DNA from: Lachnospiraceae bacterium
GTDB lineage: Bacteria; Bacillota; Clostridia; Lachnospirales; Lachnospiraceae
Assembly: GCA_910575775.1 (NCBI GenBank)
Contig: CAJTEY010000004.1
Span: 97,762 to 161,761, forward strand
Direction of reading: 5' to 3'
DNA length: 64,000 bases
Positions 35,761 through 44,583 of this stretch are shown here, piece by piece. A program made the translations under genes and the position numbers. Position 1 is the stretch's first letter. Each line of letters starts with the position of its first letter. The notes beneath the pieces were generated by a model that saw only the letters and a list, made by a program, of their open reading frames with translations, did no database searches and was not told where the DNA came from.

Positions 35761-38283
35761 CTACTTCTTGATCCAGTTCATGTAGCGGACGAGTTCACTG
35801 TAGTCGAGCACCAGATTGCCCGCATCGTCCACATCCGGCGCCTGCGCCCCGTTCAACATACTGCCGCCGCCGTTTACAAACAGGTCAATCGGTTTTCTCG
35901 TATCGCCGCTGATTGCGCTCGCTGCCTCCAGCACATTGGCCAGATCCGTCCCGCCGCGTCTGATGTTGTTTGCTCCGGTCACGGTGATCTTTCCCTTGGC
36001 GATAATCAGACCTGTAAAGTCGCTGTCCACCGTCACATCGCCATAGCAGACAAGAAGTCTCAGCTTTTTCGCATCAACCCCTGTGATCCCCGTCAAAGTC
36101 ACATCGTTTTTCGACAGATGCGCCTGCAGGCCCGATGAGGTCTCGTAGGTCACATGGTCCACATGATTGTCTGCCAGATACTGCTCTACTTCCGCCTCTT
36201 TGATAACGCTGTTAAACACATAATGCTTCGCCGCCTCCACTGGGTCGATATCGGGATCGGCAAGCGCCGGAGGCGCTGTTTCTTCCAGATTATAGTTTAA
36301 GCCTTTGTACTCGTTTTTGATCTGCTGGACCAGCGTAAGCACATCCGCTTCCGTCTTTATATTTGTCACTTCCTCCGCATTGACACCAGTCTCCGTGTAA
36401 GCGTCAGGATCGGCAGGCGGCGCCGGTTCCGTGCCGGTGCCGCCTTCTCCGGGCGTTCCCGCAGGCGGGAATAAGGTCGTCTGGTCAACGCTCGTCGTCA
36501 GCAGGGTCACGCCGCTTGCCGTGAGGGCGCTGCTCACCAGACTGTTTCCAAGAATGGTATACTGGTTCTTCGGATCCGAAAAATCCCCAAGCTGGAATCC
36601 GCCGGAGAGATATCTGTTGAAATAAGTGTCTATCTCCTCCCTGTTTGCATGGAAATCGTAATACTGGACAAAGTAACGCTCAGCGTTGCTCTTCTCCATA
36701 ACCAGATAATAATAGAGCAGCGTGCCGCCCCGGTATGGCGCGTAAACTTTGCGGATGTGATTCATGTCCGCAACGCCGAACTCGCTTAAGGATTTCCCTC
36801 CCAGACGGTAGACCTTTCTGTCAAAGTCCACTTCCTTAAACTCATCGCCGTACTCATTCCTGAAATCAATGATATCATTTTCCTTTTCGGCGTTAATGGG
36901 GTTCTGGCCGATCACACTCTCCCCTTTCACCGTCCCGATACATTCTGCCGGAACCAGATAAGCCACCTGGCCGCCTTTGACCGCGATGGATTCTCCCATC
37001 ATCACTGGCGTTCTCGGCGTTGTCGGAGGAAGGCCGGCCTCAATCTGTTCTTTATTATATGCCGCCTCCGCGCTGGTCGTATCCTGGCCGATGTAGGAAT
37101 GCCCTGCGATCAGCAATCTGGTCACCAGCGACATATCCACCGTGGAATTTTTGCCGTTTATGATAATGGCGCTGCTGGCCCCGGAGTCCGCCGCCTCTTC
37201 CCCCGGCAGTCCGTTGGAAGTGGAATTGCCGTAACCATAATATTCTTTTGTGAGCGCAACCCTGCTTCCCACACCGTCCAGCGTCAGATCATTGGCCACA
37301 TACACCTTGCTGTCAATGCTGACCGTTGCGCTTTCCAGTCTGATATTTTTCGCGTACACACGGTTATCCTGCCCGAGCACATCCCGTACCAGCAGACTGG
37401 AGGCCGGATCCACTTTGATATCGCCCTTGGAAATCACACGCAGGGAATCTTCCATTGTCATTTTCGTGGCCACCACCGTGTCTTTTCCGATCTGGAAACC
37501 GCCTTTGCCTTTCGCATCCGTACCCGCGTAGACACTGCCCTCGGTCTTGACGATACCCGGCACCTGCACGTCGATTCCCTCATTGCCAATCAGTGTATAC
37601 TGGTAGAGCGCATCGATAGAACCGCTGTTCTCAAAGATCAGCTTCGGCACGTCCAGACAGATGTCCGTCTGCACAATGGACACCCGGTCATCGCTGTCCG
37701 TACAGGAAACATAGACGTTTTTTAATATAATGCTGTTATTGTTTACAATCTCCATCACCGCGCTGCCTGCAGGCTCGCTCAGCGGACCGCCGTGATCCCA
37801 GGCATCCTCATCAACGCCGGCGGCAGGCGTGCCCCTCTGAAAAATGCCGGCATCCACATAAGCCTCCAGTTTCGTCCTGTCGTAGTAGGACGAACCGAGC
37901 GAAGGATCTTTTAATTTTTCAACCAGCGTGTCCAAATAAGTGGTCATAAAGACGTTGGAGCGGGCCGCCTCCGACTCCAGATTATCCCAGTTGGAGAGCA
38001 CCTCCCTGTAGGCGATGCCCACAGCCTCGGCAGACTCACGCCGCAGCCCCGACATGACCTGCTCCACCACTTCCTCGGCGGTATAAAAGCTGTTCTTATT
38101 GCGGATATCCGCCACCTTTATCATATAGTTCATGTATGCCATCCAGAGCATGGTAGTAGCCAGAATCCCGATCATCGCCATCGCAATAATTACGATGACA
38201 ATGGCGGAGCCCCTGTCGTCACGCCTCTTTTTCATCAGCCTGCAAAGCTGTGCTGTTTTTCCGCCTGCTCTTTTCATATCCAT
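35761..38283 (-). CDS. PilX-like minor pilin with large repetitive beta domain
   Basis: 840 residues. The N-terminus DDRG/SAIVIVIIAMAMIGILA resembles PilX/GspK-type proteins in which the +5 Glu is replaced, followed by FYTAEEVVEQVMSGLRRES, a conserved PilX-N pattern. The middle (about 230-470) is made of short beta strands such as VPGIVKTEGSVYAGTDAKGK GGF and GDIKVDPASSLLVRDV, similar to bactofilin or polymer-forming proteins; this likely forms a beta-helix. The C-terminal ~100 residues repeat a similar pattern (LRLLVCYGDVTVDSDFTGLI IAKGKITVTG). Start could be ATG 38283 or 38277. GspK-type proteins cap pseudopilus tips; this size is unusual. Confidence 0.75.
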   Translation of the reverse strand: MDMKRAGGKTAQLCRLMKKRRDDRGSAIVIVIIAMAMIGILATTMLWMAYMNYMIKVADIRNKNSFYTAEEVVEQVMSGLRRESAEAVGIAYREVLSNWDNLESEAARSNVFMTTYLDTLVEKLKDPSLGSSYYDRTKLEAYVDAGIFQRGTPAAGVDEDAWDHGGPLSEPAGSAVMEIVNNNSIILKNVYVSCTDSDDRVSIVQTDICLDVPKLIFENSGSIDALYQYTLIGNEGIDVQVPGIVKTEGSVYAGTDAKGKGGFQIGKDTVVATKMTMEDSLRVISKGDIKVDPASSLLVRDVLGQDNRVYAKNIRLESATVSIDSKVYVANDLTLDGVGSRVALTKEYYGYGNSTSNGLPGEEAADSGASSAIIINGKNSTVDMSLVTRLLIAGHSYIGQDTTSAEAAYNKEQIEAGLPPTTPRTPVMMGESIAVKGGQVAYLVPAECIGTVKGESVIGQNPINAEKENDIIDFRNEYGDEFKEVDFDRKVYRLGGKSLSEFGVADMNHIRKVYAPYRGGTLLYYYLVMEKSNAERYFVQYYDFHANREEIDTYFNRYLSGGFQLGDFSDPKNQYTILGNSLVSSALTASGVTLLTTSVDQTTLFPPAGTPGEGGTGTEPAPPADPDAYTETGVNAEEVTNIKTEADVLTLVQQIKNEYKGLNYNLEETAPPALADPDIDPVEAAKHYVFNSVIKEAEVEQYLADNHVDHVTYETSSGLQAHLSKNDVTLTGITGVDAKKLRLLVCYGDVTVDSDFTGLIIAKGKITVTGANNIRRGGTDLANVLEAASAISGDTRKPIDLFVNGGGSMLNGAQAPDVDDAGNLVLDYSELVRYMNWIKK

Positions 38284-38399
38284 ACCCCATTATATGCGCT
38301 GCTTCCGCCATTTCCTGCCATCCCCGCGGATGCTGTCCGGCATTCTCCGCCATTCTCGCCGATGCTGTCCGGCATTTTCTGCCGCCTGCGAAGCTTCCG

Positions 38400-39857
38400 T
38401 CAGTTCGTGGCGCTGCCCCCGATCACGACCATCCGCATATCGTCGGGGAATCCTTTCGCGGCCGCCCCTCCTTCATAAATGCTGACCGTGACATCGTAGA
38501 TCAGCTCTGTGGCTTCACCGGGCACCGCCGGCCTGCCCATCGGACTGCGCACACCATCCAGCGTGAAAAGATTCATATCGCTGGAACCGCTCAGATCCAT
38601 ACTCGTTCCGTTCACAGTGACCTGCGACGGAATCTCTATGGGCGCGCCCGCCAGATAGTTTTTGCCTACCAGATTTAAACCGAGATTGGTCTTTAAGAAA
38701 AAGGTATCTTTGTCGTGTACTCCTCCATGCGCATTCAGAATCTCGACATCCGCCCTGTAAGCCTGCTCCGCCGCCATCAGCTGCGGGTCTGACAGATACT
38801 CAGGATCACTCAGATCCGGCATTCCCGGATTCAACGGATCGTCCTTCTCGTGCCTCTGCTTCGCGATCAGAAGATTTAAGCCGGCTCCCGAACCGTTCTT
38901 TACGATAATCCTATCCGGGCTGGACGCACCGTAAAGCGGATAATAAAAGAGGTTTACATTCACCTTGTCGTCCTTCGTCTTCGCCACGCTGCCCCTGGAC
39001 ATACCGTCCACCAGGATCCCGGATCCCATATCCCCCGCCGTGTGCACAACCACATCCGCACCTGCCGCGTCCTTATAGATAAAGTCATAGAACTGCGTCA
39101 CCTTCATATCCGCCTTCGGCTGTCCGTCTTTGTCCACCTCCGCGCTGACCGACAGCTCAATCTCTATGGTGCGGCTGACCTGGTCAAAGAAGGTGGCTGC
39201 ATTCTTAAAGCTGACCGCAGCGATCTCATCATCAATCTGTGCATCCGTAAGACCAGCCGCACCCAGCCTGGCTCTTATGGCCGTGTCCATGTCGCTGTCC
39301 TTAAAGACGCTCTTGAGCACCGCCTGTCTGATCTTTTCCGTCTCCACAAAGGTGCCGTTCTCCTTATCAATGCTTCTGGCGTCCGCCAGCGCCGCATCGT
39401 TAAATTCATTGTCATGGGTGAGCGTACCCGTCATATACCCTCTGCCGTCCACCTCTATCTTCGCGTCAAACTCGCTGCCCTGCATGGAAACCCGGCGCAT
39501 GCTGAACACATAGAGACCGGGGGTGGGATTGCCTGCGGCATCCACTTCAAGAGAGGGTTCCTCCGCCACGCTTCCCTTGATCAGTCTGCTGTCTATCACA
39601 TAGAATCCGCTGGACGGATCCGCAAACTGGGTCTTTAGCTCCTCGATATCGTAAGCCTTCAGTCCCTCCATGATATCCTGCGCCGCCGTGGTGGCCCGCA
39701 GGGTCTGTCTGGACTTGATATTGAGCCTGTTGGAGGAGAGAAAGAGATTCATAAGCGGAATCACAATGATGGCAAGAATGACCACCGCAATCAGCAGCTC
39801 CACCAAAGAAAATCCGGCGTCCCTATTCTGTTTTCGCCTGTCTTCCGCTGTCGTCAA
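38400..39857 (-). CDS. Type IV pilin-like protein (485 residues)
   Basis: Prepilin motif DAG/FSLVELLIAVVILAIIVIP with Glu at +5. The helix continues as LRATTAAQDIMEGLKAYDIE, the PilV/GspI pattern. The ~430-residue extracellular part is beta-rich with Asp/Gly segments. Start is TTG 39857, with GGGGGA eight bases before. Second of the four large pilin-like genes; no obvious repeats. It follows pilO. Confidence 0.78.
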   Translation of the reverse strand: MTTAEDRRKQNRDAGFSLVELLIAVVILAIIVIPLMNLFLSSNRLNIKSRQTLRATTAAQDIMEGLKAYDIEELKTQFADPSSGFYVIDSRLIKGSVAEEPSLEVDAAGNPTPGLYVFSMRRVSMQGSEFDAKIEVDGRGYMTGTLTHDNEFNDAALADARSIDKENGTFVETEKIRQAVLKSVFKDSDMDTAIRARLGAAGLTDAQIDDEIAAVSFKNAATFFDQVSRTIEIELSVSAEVDKDGQPKADMKVTQFYDFIYKDAAGADVVVHTAGDMGSGILVDGMSRGSVAKTKDDKVNVNLFYYPLYGASSPDRIIVKNGSGAGLNLLIAKQRHEKDDPLNPGMPDLSDPEYLSDPQLMAAEQAYRADVEILNAHGGVHDKDTFFLKTNLGLNLVGKNYLAGAPIEIPSQVTVNGTSMDLSGSSDMNLFTLDGVRSPMGRPAVPGEATELIYDVTVSIYEGGAAAKGFPDDMRMVVIGGSATN

Positions 39858-39983
39858 ACGATTGTCCCCCTGTCATCCTGCGGCAGCCTTATGCCGTCTT
39901 ACGCTATCACGCTTCTGCCCCGTCTGCCAGGCACGCCTTTCGCGTTCCTATCCAAAGCCGCTTTGCTTCCGCGTTCTCCGCCG

Positions 39984-40811
39984 TCACTCCTGCTCTTCGT
40001 CCGCTCCGCCTTCCGCGCCGTCCTCCAGATCGGGAAGACTGCCCTCGCTGCGAATCACTCTCGTGCCGAAAATATTGTCTGTGCCGAGAAGCACGCCGGC
40101 AAAGTCGGGCTCCTCATACTCTTTGCCCTCCTGATTAGGCACGCAGAACATGTTCACTGTTGTGGTGCCTCTCAAAAGCCCTGTCTGCTCGTCATAGACC
40201 ACAGACAGGTTATCGATAACCATGCGGTCTGTCTGCATACAGATGTTTTTCACGCTTCTCTTCAGACCCTCGTAAGAAACCTCGTAATTGATGGTAGTCT
40301 TGCGGTTCATCAGATGATAGGGATTCACGCCTGCCGCGCCCTGCGTATCACCTGCCTCGGGCGTGGGCGCCTCCTGTGTCCCCGTAGCGTCCTCAATCTC
40401 TTCCACCTCATCAATCTCGTAGGTGGCATCCGGCATTTCCTCCTGCTGCACCTCATCCACAAAAGGCACTTCCAACAGGGCGTCTATGGTGACCGACTGC
40501 ACCTCCATCGGTGAGAGCAGTTCCTGGTTGATCGCCAGGTAAACAGCGTTCTCCTCCCGCACATCCACCGGGAAAAGCTGGTAAATTTCATCGATCTCCC
40601 GGCGCATCTGCGCCGTCTGGCTCTCGTAGCTGTCCTTATTATCCTTCTTTGACTGCAAATCAGCGATCCGCGCCTCCAGCTGCAGATTCTCCTCCTTCAG
40701 CGCTTCGGTCTTCTCCATCGTCGGCTGGAACACCAGCATATAGGCGCTGACAACGGCGAGTACCCCAAGCAAACCGAGCAGCAACAATACATCTTTCTTT
40801 GATACTTTCAT
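39984..40811 (-). CDS. pilO: Type IV pilus inner membrane protein PilO
   Basis: 275 residues: short basic N-terminus, one membrane helix (about 8-26, VLLLLGLLGVLAVVSAYMLV), a coiled coil (about 33-75, MEKTEALKEENLQLEARIAD) and a C-terminal ferredoxin-like PilO domain (VSYEGLKRSVKNICMQTDRM). A Glu/Asp/Pro-rich insertion (about 128-160) and an acidic tail are not usual. PilO with PilN forms the alignment complex below the pilus. Starts 13 bases after the PilM-PilN gene. Confidence 0.85.
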   Translation of the reverse strand: MKVSKKDVLLLLGLLGVLAVVSAYMLVFQPTMEKTEALKEENLQLEARIADLQSKKDNKDSYESQTAQMRREIDEIYQLFPVDVREENAVYLAINQELLSPMEVQSVTIDALLEVPFVDEVQQEEMPDATYEIDEVEEIEDATGTQEAPTPEAGDTQGAAGVNPYHLMNRKTTINYEVSYEGLKRSVKNICMQTDRMVIDNLSVVYDEQTGLLRGTTTVNMFCVPNQEGKEYEEPDFAGVLLGTDNIFGTRVIRSEGSLPDLEDGAEGGADEEQE

Positions 40812-40823
40812 CTCACGCGCCTC

Positions 40824-42554
40824 CTATTCCGCCATGTCCGCATTGGCGCCATCTGTCACACTGTCTGCCGCTGCCCCGTTCTCCTCCGGCAGCTCTTCCT
40901 CCAGCATATATCCCACATCCTGGTAGGCCGCCGTCACGGTAAAGTTGACCACGCGCTCTCCGCTCTCCTCGTTCTCCTCCTCCACAAGGGAAGCCACTGT
41001 CACCCTCTCTGGAATCAGCGACTGGAAAGTACGCATCTGCTCCACCGCCGCTCCGGCATCATCCTTCGTCTGCACCCGCATATTGATGGACACCTCGTAG
41101 GCATCGCTGGAAAACGAGATCACATTGACATTGGCTGGCAGCTTATCTTCCAGCTCACCCAGAAATTCTTCCAGGCTCTCGTTCCTGCTCTCCGTCGCCT
41201 CATACATGGCGTCCGCCATGGCATGTTCTGCCTTCACCTCAACATATTCATTATAGATCGGGATAATGTCTTCCAGACTACCCGCCTGTGCTTTTAACTC
41301 CATATTGGTCTTCGTCAGTTTCGCGTAACCAATCATCGGCACCGCCACGAGCGCGGCAGCAGCCACAAGACCAACTCCGAACACGGTGTATGCAAGCGGC
41401 GCCCAGTTTGTTCCCCCTTCTCCAGCTTCCTTCTTCGCTTTCCCCTTACTCCGTTTTTCCGGCTCCTGTTTAAAACCAAGAGGCGCTACCGCCGCACCTA
41501 CACAGGCTATGTACTCACTGAAACACTCGTTCTTAAAGTTGCGCATCAGGTTCCATCCTGCCGCTTCCTTTAATACGGCAACGGGCATATTGGTTTCGCG
41601 GGATAACATTTCGTCCATTCCCTTGAAATCCGCACCCATACCTGTGATCAGTATTCGCTCGATACCTGCACCTGAGTTTCTGGAGGCGTAATAGTCAATA
41701 ACCCTCGTGATGCCGCCTATCAGTGGTATCACTGCCTCTCGCATATCCTCCAGCGCACTGTCCTTTGCGGATTTTGCGTTCTCCTCCGCGCTCTCGGAAT
41801 CTCCGGCGTCCTCCTCCGGGACAATACACTCGTTTCTCTGAAGGACACGGATCGCCTGCTCCACAGAACTGACCTCACCCCAGCAGAGCGTATTCATCAC
41901 CGTGTCCATAATCTCTTCCACACCGTAGGAGACGCTTCTTGTAAATGACAGCACAGAATTTTCCACTGCCATCACGAGCGAAGATCTCTCGTCTATCTTA
42001 ACAACAATATGCCTGCCCTTCGCACACTCATCCTTCACTACCTGGAAAATACTGTTGCCGGCATAGTCGATCGCCGCCACTTCCAGTTTCAGCGCCTTTG
42101 CCAGCTCGTAGTACCCAGACAGAAGCGCCGTAGGCACCGCCATCACAAGCAGCTTATACTGCTGGGCGCCTTTGGTCTCCCCGATGGTTCCCAGAATGGT
42201 GTATGCAAGCTGGTACTGGCTCAAGTCGACAGGGAAATAGTCGGTGGCATTGGCATTGACCACATCCGCAATCCTGTTTTCTTTCACATAGGGAATCGTG
42301 ACCTCACGGCTGGCAATCTTTGAGGAGGTAATTGTAAATACCACCTGTTTACCCTTTACATGGTTCGCCGAGAGCGCACTCCGCAAGTTTTCCACATACT
42401 CGGGAGAAACCATAAGCGCACCGTCACTGATGACCTCCGCACCGTTTGGAACTGTAAAGCTTTTATATATCTTATGTGTTTTCGCCTTGTAATCCACTTC
42501 GCAGATTTTGGTAAGCGAATAACCGATCTCTATCGCAATCGCCCTGGCAGCCAT
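40824..42554 (-). CDS. pilM: Fused PilM-PilN type IV pilus assembly protein
   Basis: 576 residues. Residues 1-345 form an actin-like PilM (RAIAIEIGYSLTKICEVDYK; YAGNSIFQVVKDEC; RILITGMGADFKGMDEML-type ILITGMGADF). After a Lys-rich linker a membrane helix (about 386-408, PLAYTVFGVGLVAAAALVAV) and a coiled coil plus C-terminal domain (LEEFLGELEDKLPANVNVIS FS) correspond to PilN. In most systems PilM is cytosolic and binds a separate PilN N-terminal peptide; here both are one chain, and no separate pilN is seen. Adjacent pilO completes the M-N-O complex. Confidence 0.85.
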   Translation of the reverse strand: MAARAIAIEIGYSLTKICEVDYKAKTHKIYKSFTVPNGAEVISDGALMVSPEYVENLRSALSANHVKGKQVVFTITSSKIASREVTIPYVKENRIADVVNANATDYFPVDLSQYQLAYTILGTIGETKGAQQYKLLVMAVPTALLSGYYELAKALKLEVAAIDYAGNSIFQVVKDECAKGRHIVVKIDERSSLVMAVENSVLSFTRSVSYGVEEIMDTVMNTLCWGEVSSVEQAIRVLQRNECIVPEEDAGDSESAEENAKSAKDSALEDMREAVIPLIGGITRVIDYYASRNSGAGIERILITGMGADFKGMDEMLSRETNMPVAVLKEAAGWNLMRNFKNECFSEYIACVGAAVAPLGFKQEPEKRSKGKAKKEAGEGGTNWAPLAYTVFGVGLVAAAALVAVPMIGYAKLTKTNMELKAQAGSLEDIIPIYNEYVEVKAEHAMADAMYEATESRNESLEEFLGELEDKLPANVNVISFSSDAYEVSINMRVQTKDDAGAAVEQMRTFQSLIPERVTVASLVEEENEESGERVVNFTVTAAYQDVGYMLEEELPEENGAAADSVTDGANADMAE

Positions 42555-42683
42555 GTATCATTCCCTCCCTCACCCATTTATCTCTATCGTATTCTCGTTC
42601 AAATAATGCATATCTATAAAGAGACAACAAACCTGCCGGTGATGCCGTGCAGGTGATTTTTCTAAATTAATTTCTGTCTGCGC

Positions 42684-43056
42684 AGCGCTGCACTGCTCGA
42701 AAAACCTTCGGTTTCCCTCGCTCGCGGGCTGTCGCCCTATGCATCCGGTCAGCCTTCCGCCGCTGCGGGCAAGCCCACGCGCCGTCCTTCTGCCCGTCTG
42801 TCCACATAGCGCTGCACTGCTCAAAAAACCTTCGGTTTCCCTCGCTCGCGGGCTGTCGCCCTATGCATCCGGTCAGCCCTCCGCCGCTGCGGGCAAGCCC
42901 ACGCGTCGTCCTTCTGCCCGTCTGTCCACATAGCGCTGCACTGCTCGAAAAACCTTCGGTTTCCCTCGCTCGCGGGCTGTCGCCCTATGCATCCGGTCAG
43001 CCCTCCGCCGCTGCGGGCAAGCCCACGCGTCGTCCTTCTGCCCGTCTGCGCAGCGC
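42684..43056. repeat. Tandem array of three 124-bp repeats
   Basis: Copies begin at 42684, 42808 and 42932 with the sequence AGCGCTGCACTGCTC and end with CTTCTGCCCGTCTGTCCACA T; the third ends four bases shorter. The array is bounded on both sides by CTGCGCAGCGCT. Copies differ by single bases only. Each contains the small hairpin AAACC-TTC-GGTTT. It fills the 502-base gap between the pilM-pilN start and the pilD stop; the rest (42555-42683) shows nothing notable. Short frames inside are mere repeat translations. Confidence 0.93.
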
Positions 43057-43812
43057 TCATAGCAATCGCGAAAAATACCAGTTTAGCATGCTCTCCCCCC
43101 ATAGGGCCGCTATCAGGACACCCATAGACAGATAAGGACCCATAGCAAGCATGCGGCCCTCGCCGCTTACTTTCATACGGATCACATGGATGACTGCGCC
43201 GAGGACACAGCCAAGCAGAAAGGCCAGTATAATTAATTTCCAGCCAAGCAGCAGCCCGCAGGCCGCCATCAGTTTCACATCGCCGCCGCCGATCGCTCTC
43301 CCGCCGGTGGCATAGTACAGAACTGCTAACACGATACTGACAGAAAAGAGGCCAATCAAGTAGGTAAGGATGTTGGATGCGTCCGTCGCCGCCCGGACCA
43401 GCCCCAGTGCCAGTATAAAAAGATTGATTCCAAAGGGAATCTCATATGTCCTAAAATCGATCACGCTCAAGACAAGGAGCGCGGAAGCCATCAGACAGTA
43501 GAGTAGGGATTCTATGCCGAGGCCGCCTGTCCATACGATACAAACGTATAAGATTCCGTTCGCCGCCTCAATCAGAGGATACTGGACAGAAAGTTTTGCG
43601 CCGCATTTGCGGCATTTACCCCGCAGGGCGAGGAAACTGCATATCGGAACCATATCGTACCATTTCAGATGATAGCCGCAGCTCATACAGTGGGAGGATG
43701 TCTTAACGATATCCTCTTTCTCCGGGATGCGGAAAATGCAGACATTCAAAAAGCTGCCAATCACAATGCCGAAGAGAAGTATGATGCTATATAATAAGAG
43801 ATCTGGTAACAT
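43057..43812 (-). CDS. pilD: Prepilin peptidase PilD
   Basis: Membrane aspartyl protease of 251 residues that cleaves and N-methylates prepilins. The zinc-type four-Cys loop is present (HCMSCGYHLKWYDMVPICSF ... CRKCGAK), as are the two catalytic Asp: VIDFRTYEIP and the GxGD-type IGGGDVKLMAACG. Several membrane segments. Start ATG 43812 with AGAAGGAAA upstream. Its substrates are the five pilin-like genes nearby. The C-terminal stop abuts the 124-bp repeat array. Confidence 0.94.
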   Translation of the reverse strand: MLPDLLLYSIILLFGIVIGSFLNVCIFRIPEKEDIVKTSSHCMSCGYHLKWYDMVPICSFLALRGKCRKCGAKLSVQYPLIEAANGILYVCIVWTGGLGIESLLYCLMASALLVLSVIDFRTYEIPFGINLFILALGLVRAATDASNILTYLIGLFSVSIVLAVLYYATGGRAIGGGDVKLMAACGLLLGWKLIILAFLLGCVLGAVIHVIRMKVSGEGRMLAMGPYLSMGVLIAALWGESMLNWYFSRLL

Positions 43813-43851
43813 ATCGTTTCCTTCTGTGGGATATTTGTCTGTAACGTATTA

Positions 43852-43898
43852 CCCCCCCCCTGTGCAAAAAAGTGTTTTTTTAAGTTCGCTTTTTTGCA
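43852..43898 (-). promoter_or_regulatory. G9 tract and A/T hairpin between pilA and pilD
   Basis: Plus strand has nine C (43852-43860) next to a perfect 10-bp inverted repeat TGCAAAAAAG (43863-43872)/CTTTTTTGCA (43889-43898). In transcript sense the hairpin comes first and then a run of nine G, 39 bases before the pilD ATG. Could attenuate pilin transcript read-through into pilD; the G-run may be length-variable. Confidence 0.55.
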
Positions 43899-43963
43899 TA
43901 GGAGGCGAGGGGTTATGCCGTATTGTTATTAGTGATGCTTATGTTTTGACAATCTGAACTTTA

Positions 43964-44428
43964 TCAAGTCCCTGAGCTGCCTTTGCCCTCCATAGCCTCT
44001 TTGAACTCATTATTCGCTGTGTTTTTAAGCTTGCTCGCATGTACCCACTTAATCGAACCATCAGTTTGGGGCTGCATCTCCAGTGAAAATTCATCCCATT
44101 TTTGCTTGCTCACGCATTTCAACTTCTCTTTTGCCAGACCTGCATTCGCCAAAGCCGCATCAACTGCTGTATCATTTCCGGTAACTCCAGTTGAAGTAAA
44201 AGTAATAGTGACATTTGAGAATGTCTCAGTAGCTTCGGGATCAGCCGCATAGATTTCCATAGCGTTCTTGAACTCTGTAGCAGACTGCAAATCGGTTGAA
44301 TTGCGGGATTTCTCCACATACTTCAGATACTGAGGCGCCAGCACTACGATCAGGATCGCCATGATGGCAATAACGATGATCAGCTCGACGAGGGAGAAAC
44401 CTTTGTTGTTCATGTTCTCTTTCTTCAT
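43964..44428 (-). CDS. pilA: Major type IV pilin PilA
   Basis: 154 residues with canonical class III signal NNKG/FSLVELIIVIAIMAILIVVL, Glu at +5, and the helix ending YLKYVEKSRNSTDLQSATEF. The small head with ITFTSTGVTGND and a C-terminal Lys/Glu stretch matches Gram-positive major pilins. Start ATG 44428 (MKKENM) has AAGGAGA upstream. Downstream hairpin and G-tract precede pilD. It is the only pilin of normal size here, so most likely the fibre subunit. Confidence 0.93.
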   Translation of the reverse strand: MKKENMNNKGFSLVELIIVIAIMAILIVVLAPQYLKYVEKSRNSTDLQSATEFKNAMEIYAADPEATETFSNVTITFTSTGVTGNDTAVDAALANAGLAKEKLKCVSKQKWDEFSLEMQPQTDGSIKWVHASKLKNTANNEFKEAMEGKGSSGT

Positions 44429-44583
44429 TGTTTCCTTCTCCTTTTCATCATAGAAAATTGGGGTTGTTTTCGGGTTGCATTTATCTTAAACGCAGCTGTT
44501 CCCTACCCAGCGCGCCTAATTCAAAATATGCGGATTCCATTTACTGCGTCCGTGTGATATCTCATCTTACAATTTAAGCTGTT

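Noticed and set aside
42684..43056. Tandem repeats as a CRISPR array
   Set aside because: Units are 124 bp with no unique spacers and no cas genes nearby.
42570..43102. Short open frames inside the 124-bp tandem repeats
   Set aside because: They only translate the repeat; they change frame between copies and have no initiation signals.
44429..44583. c-di-GMP riboswitch upstream of pilA
   Set aside because: Some pilA genes in Clostridia have one, but no GEMM-I or GEMM-II core could be seen in this 155-base gap.
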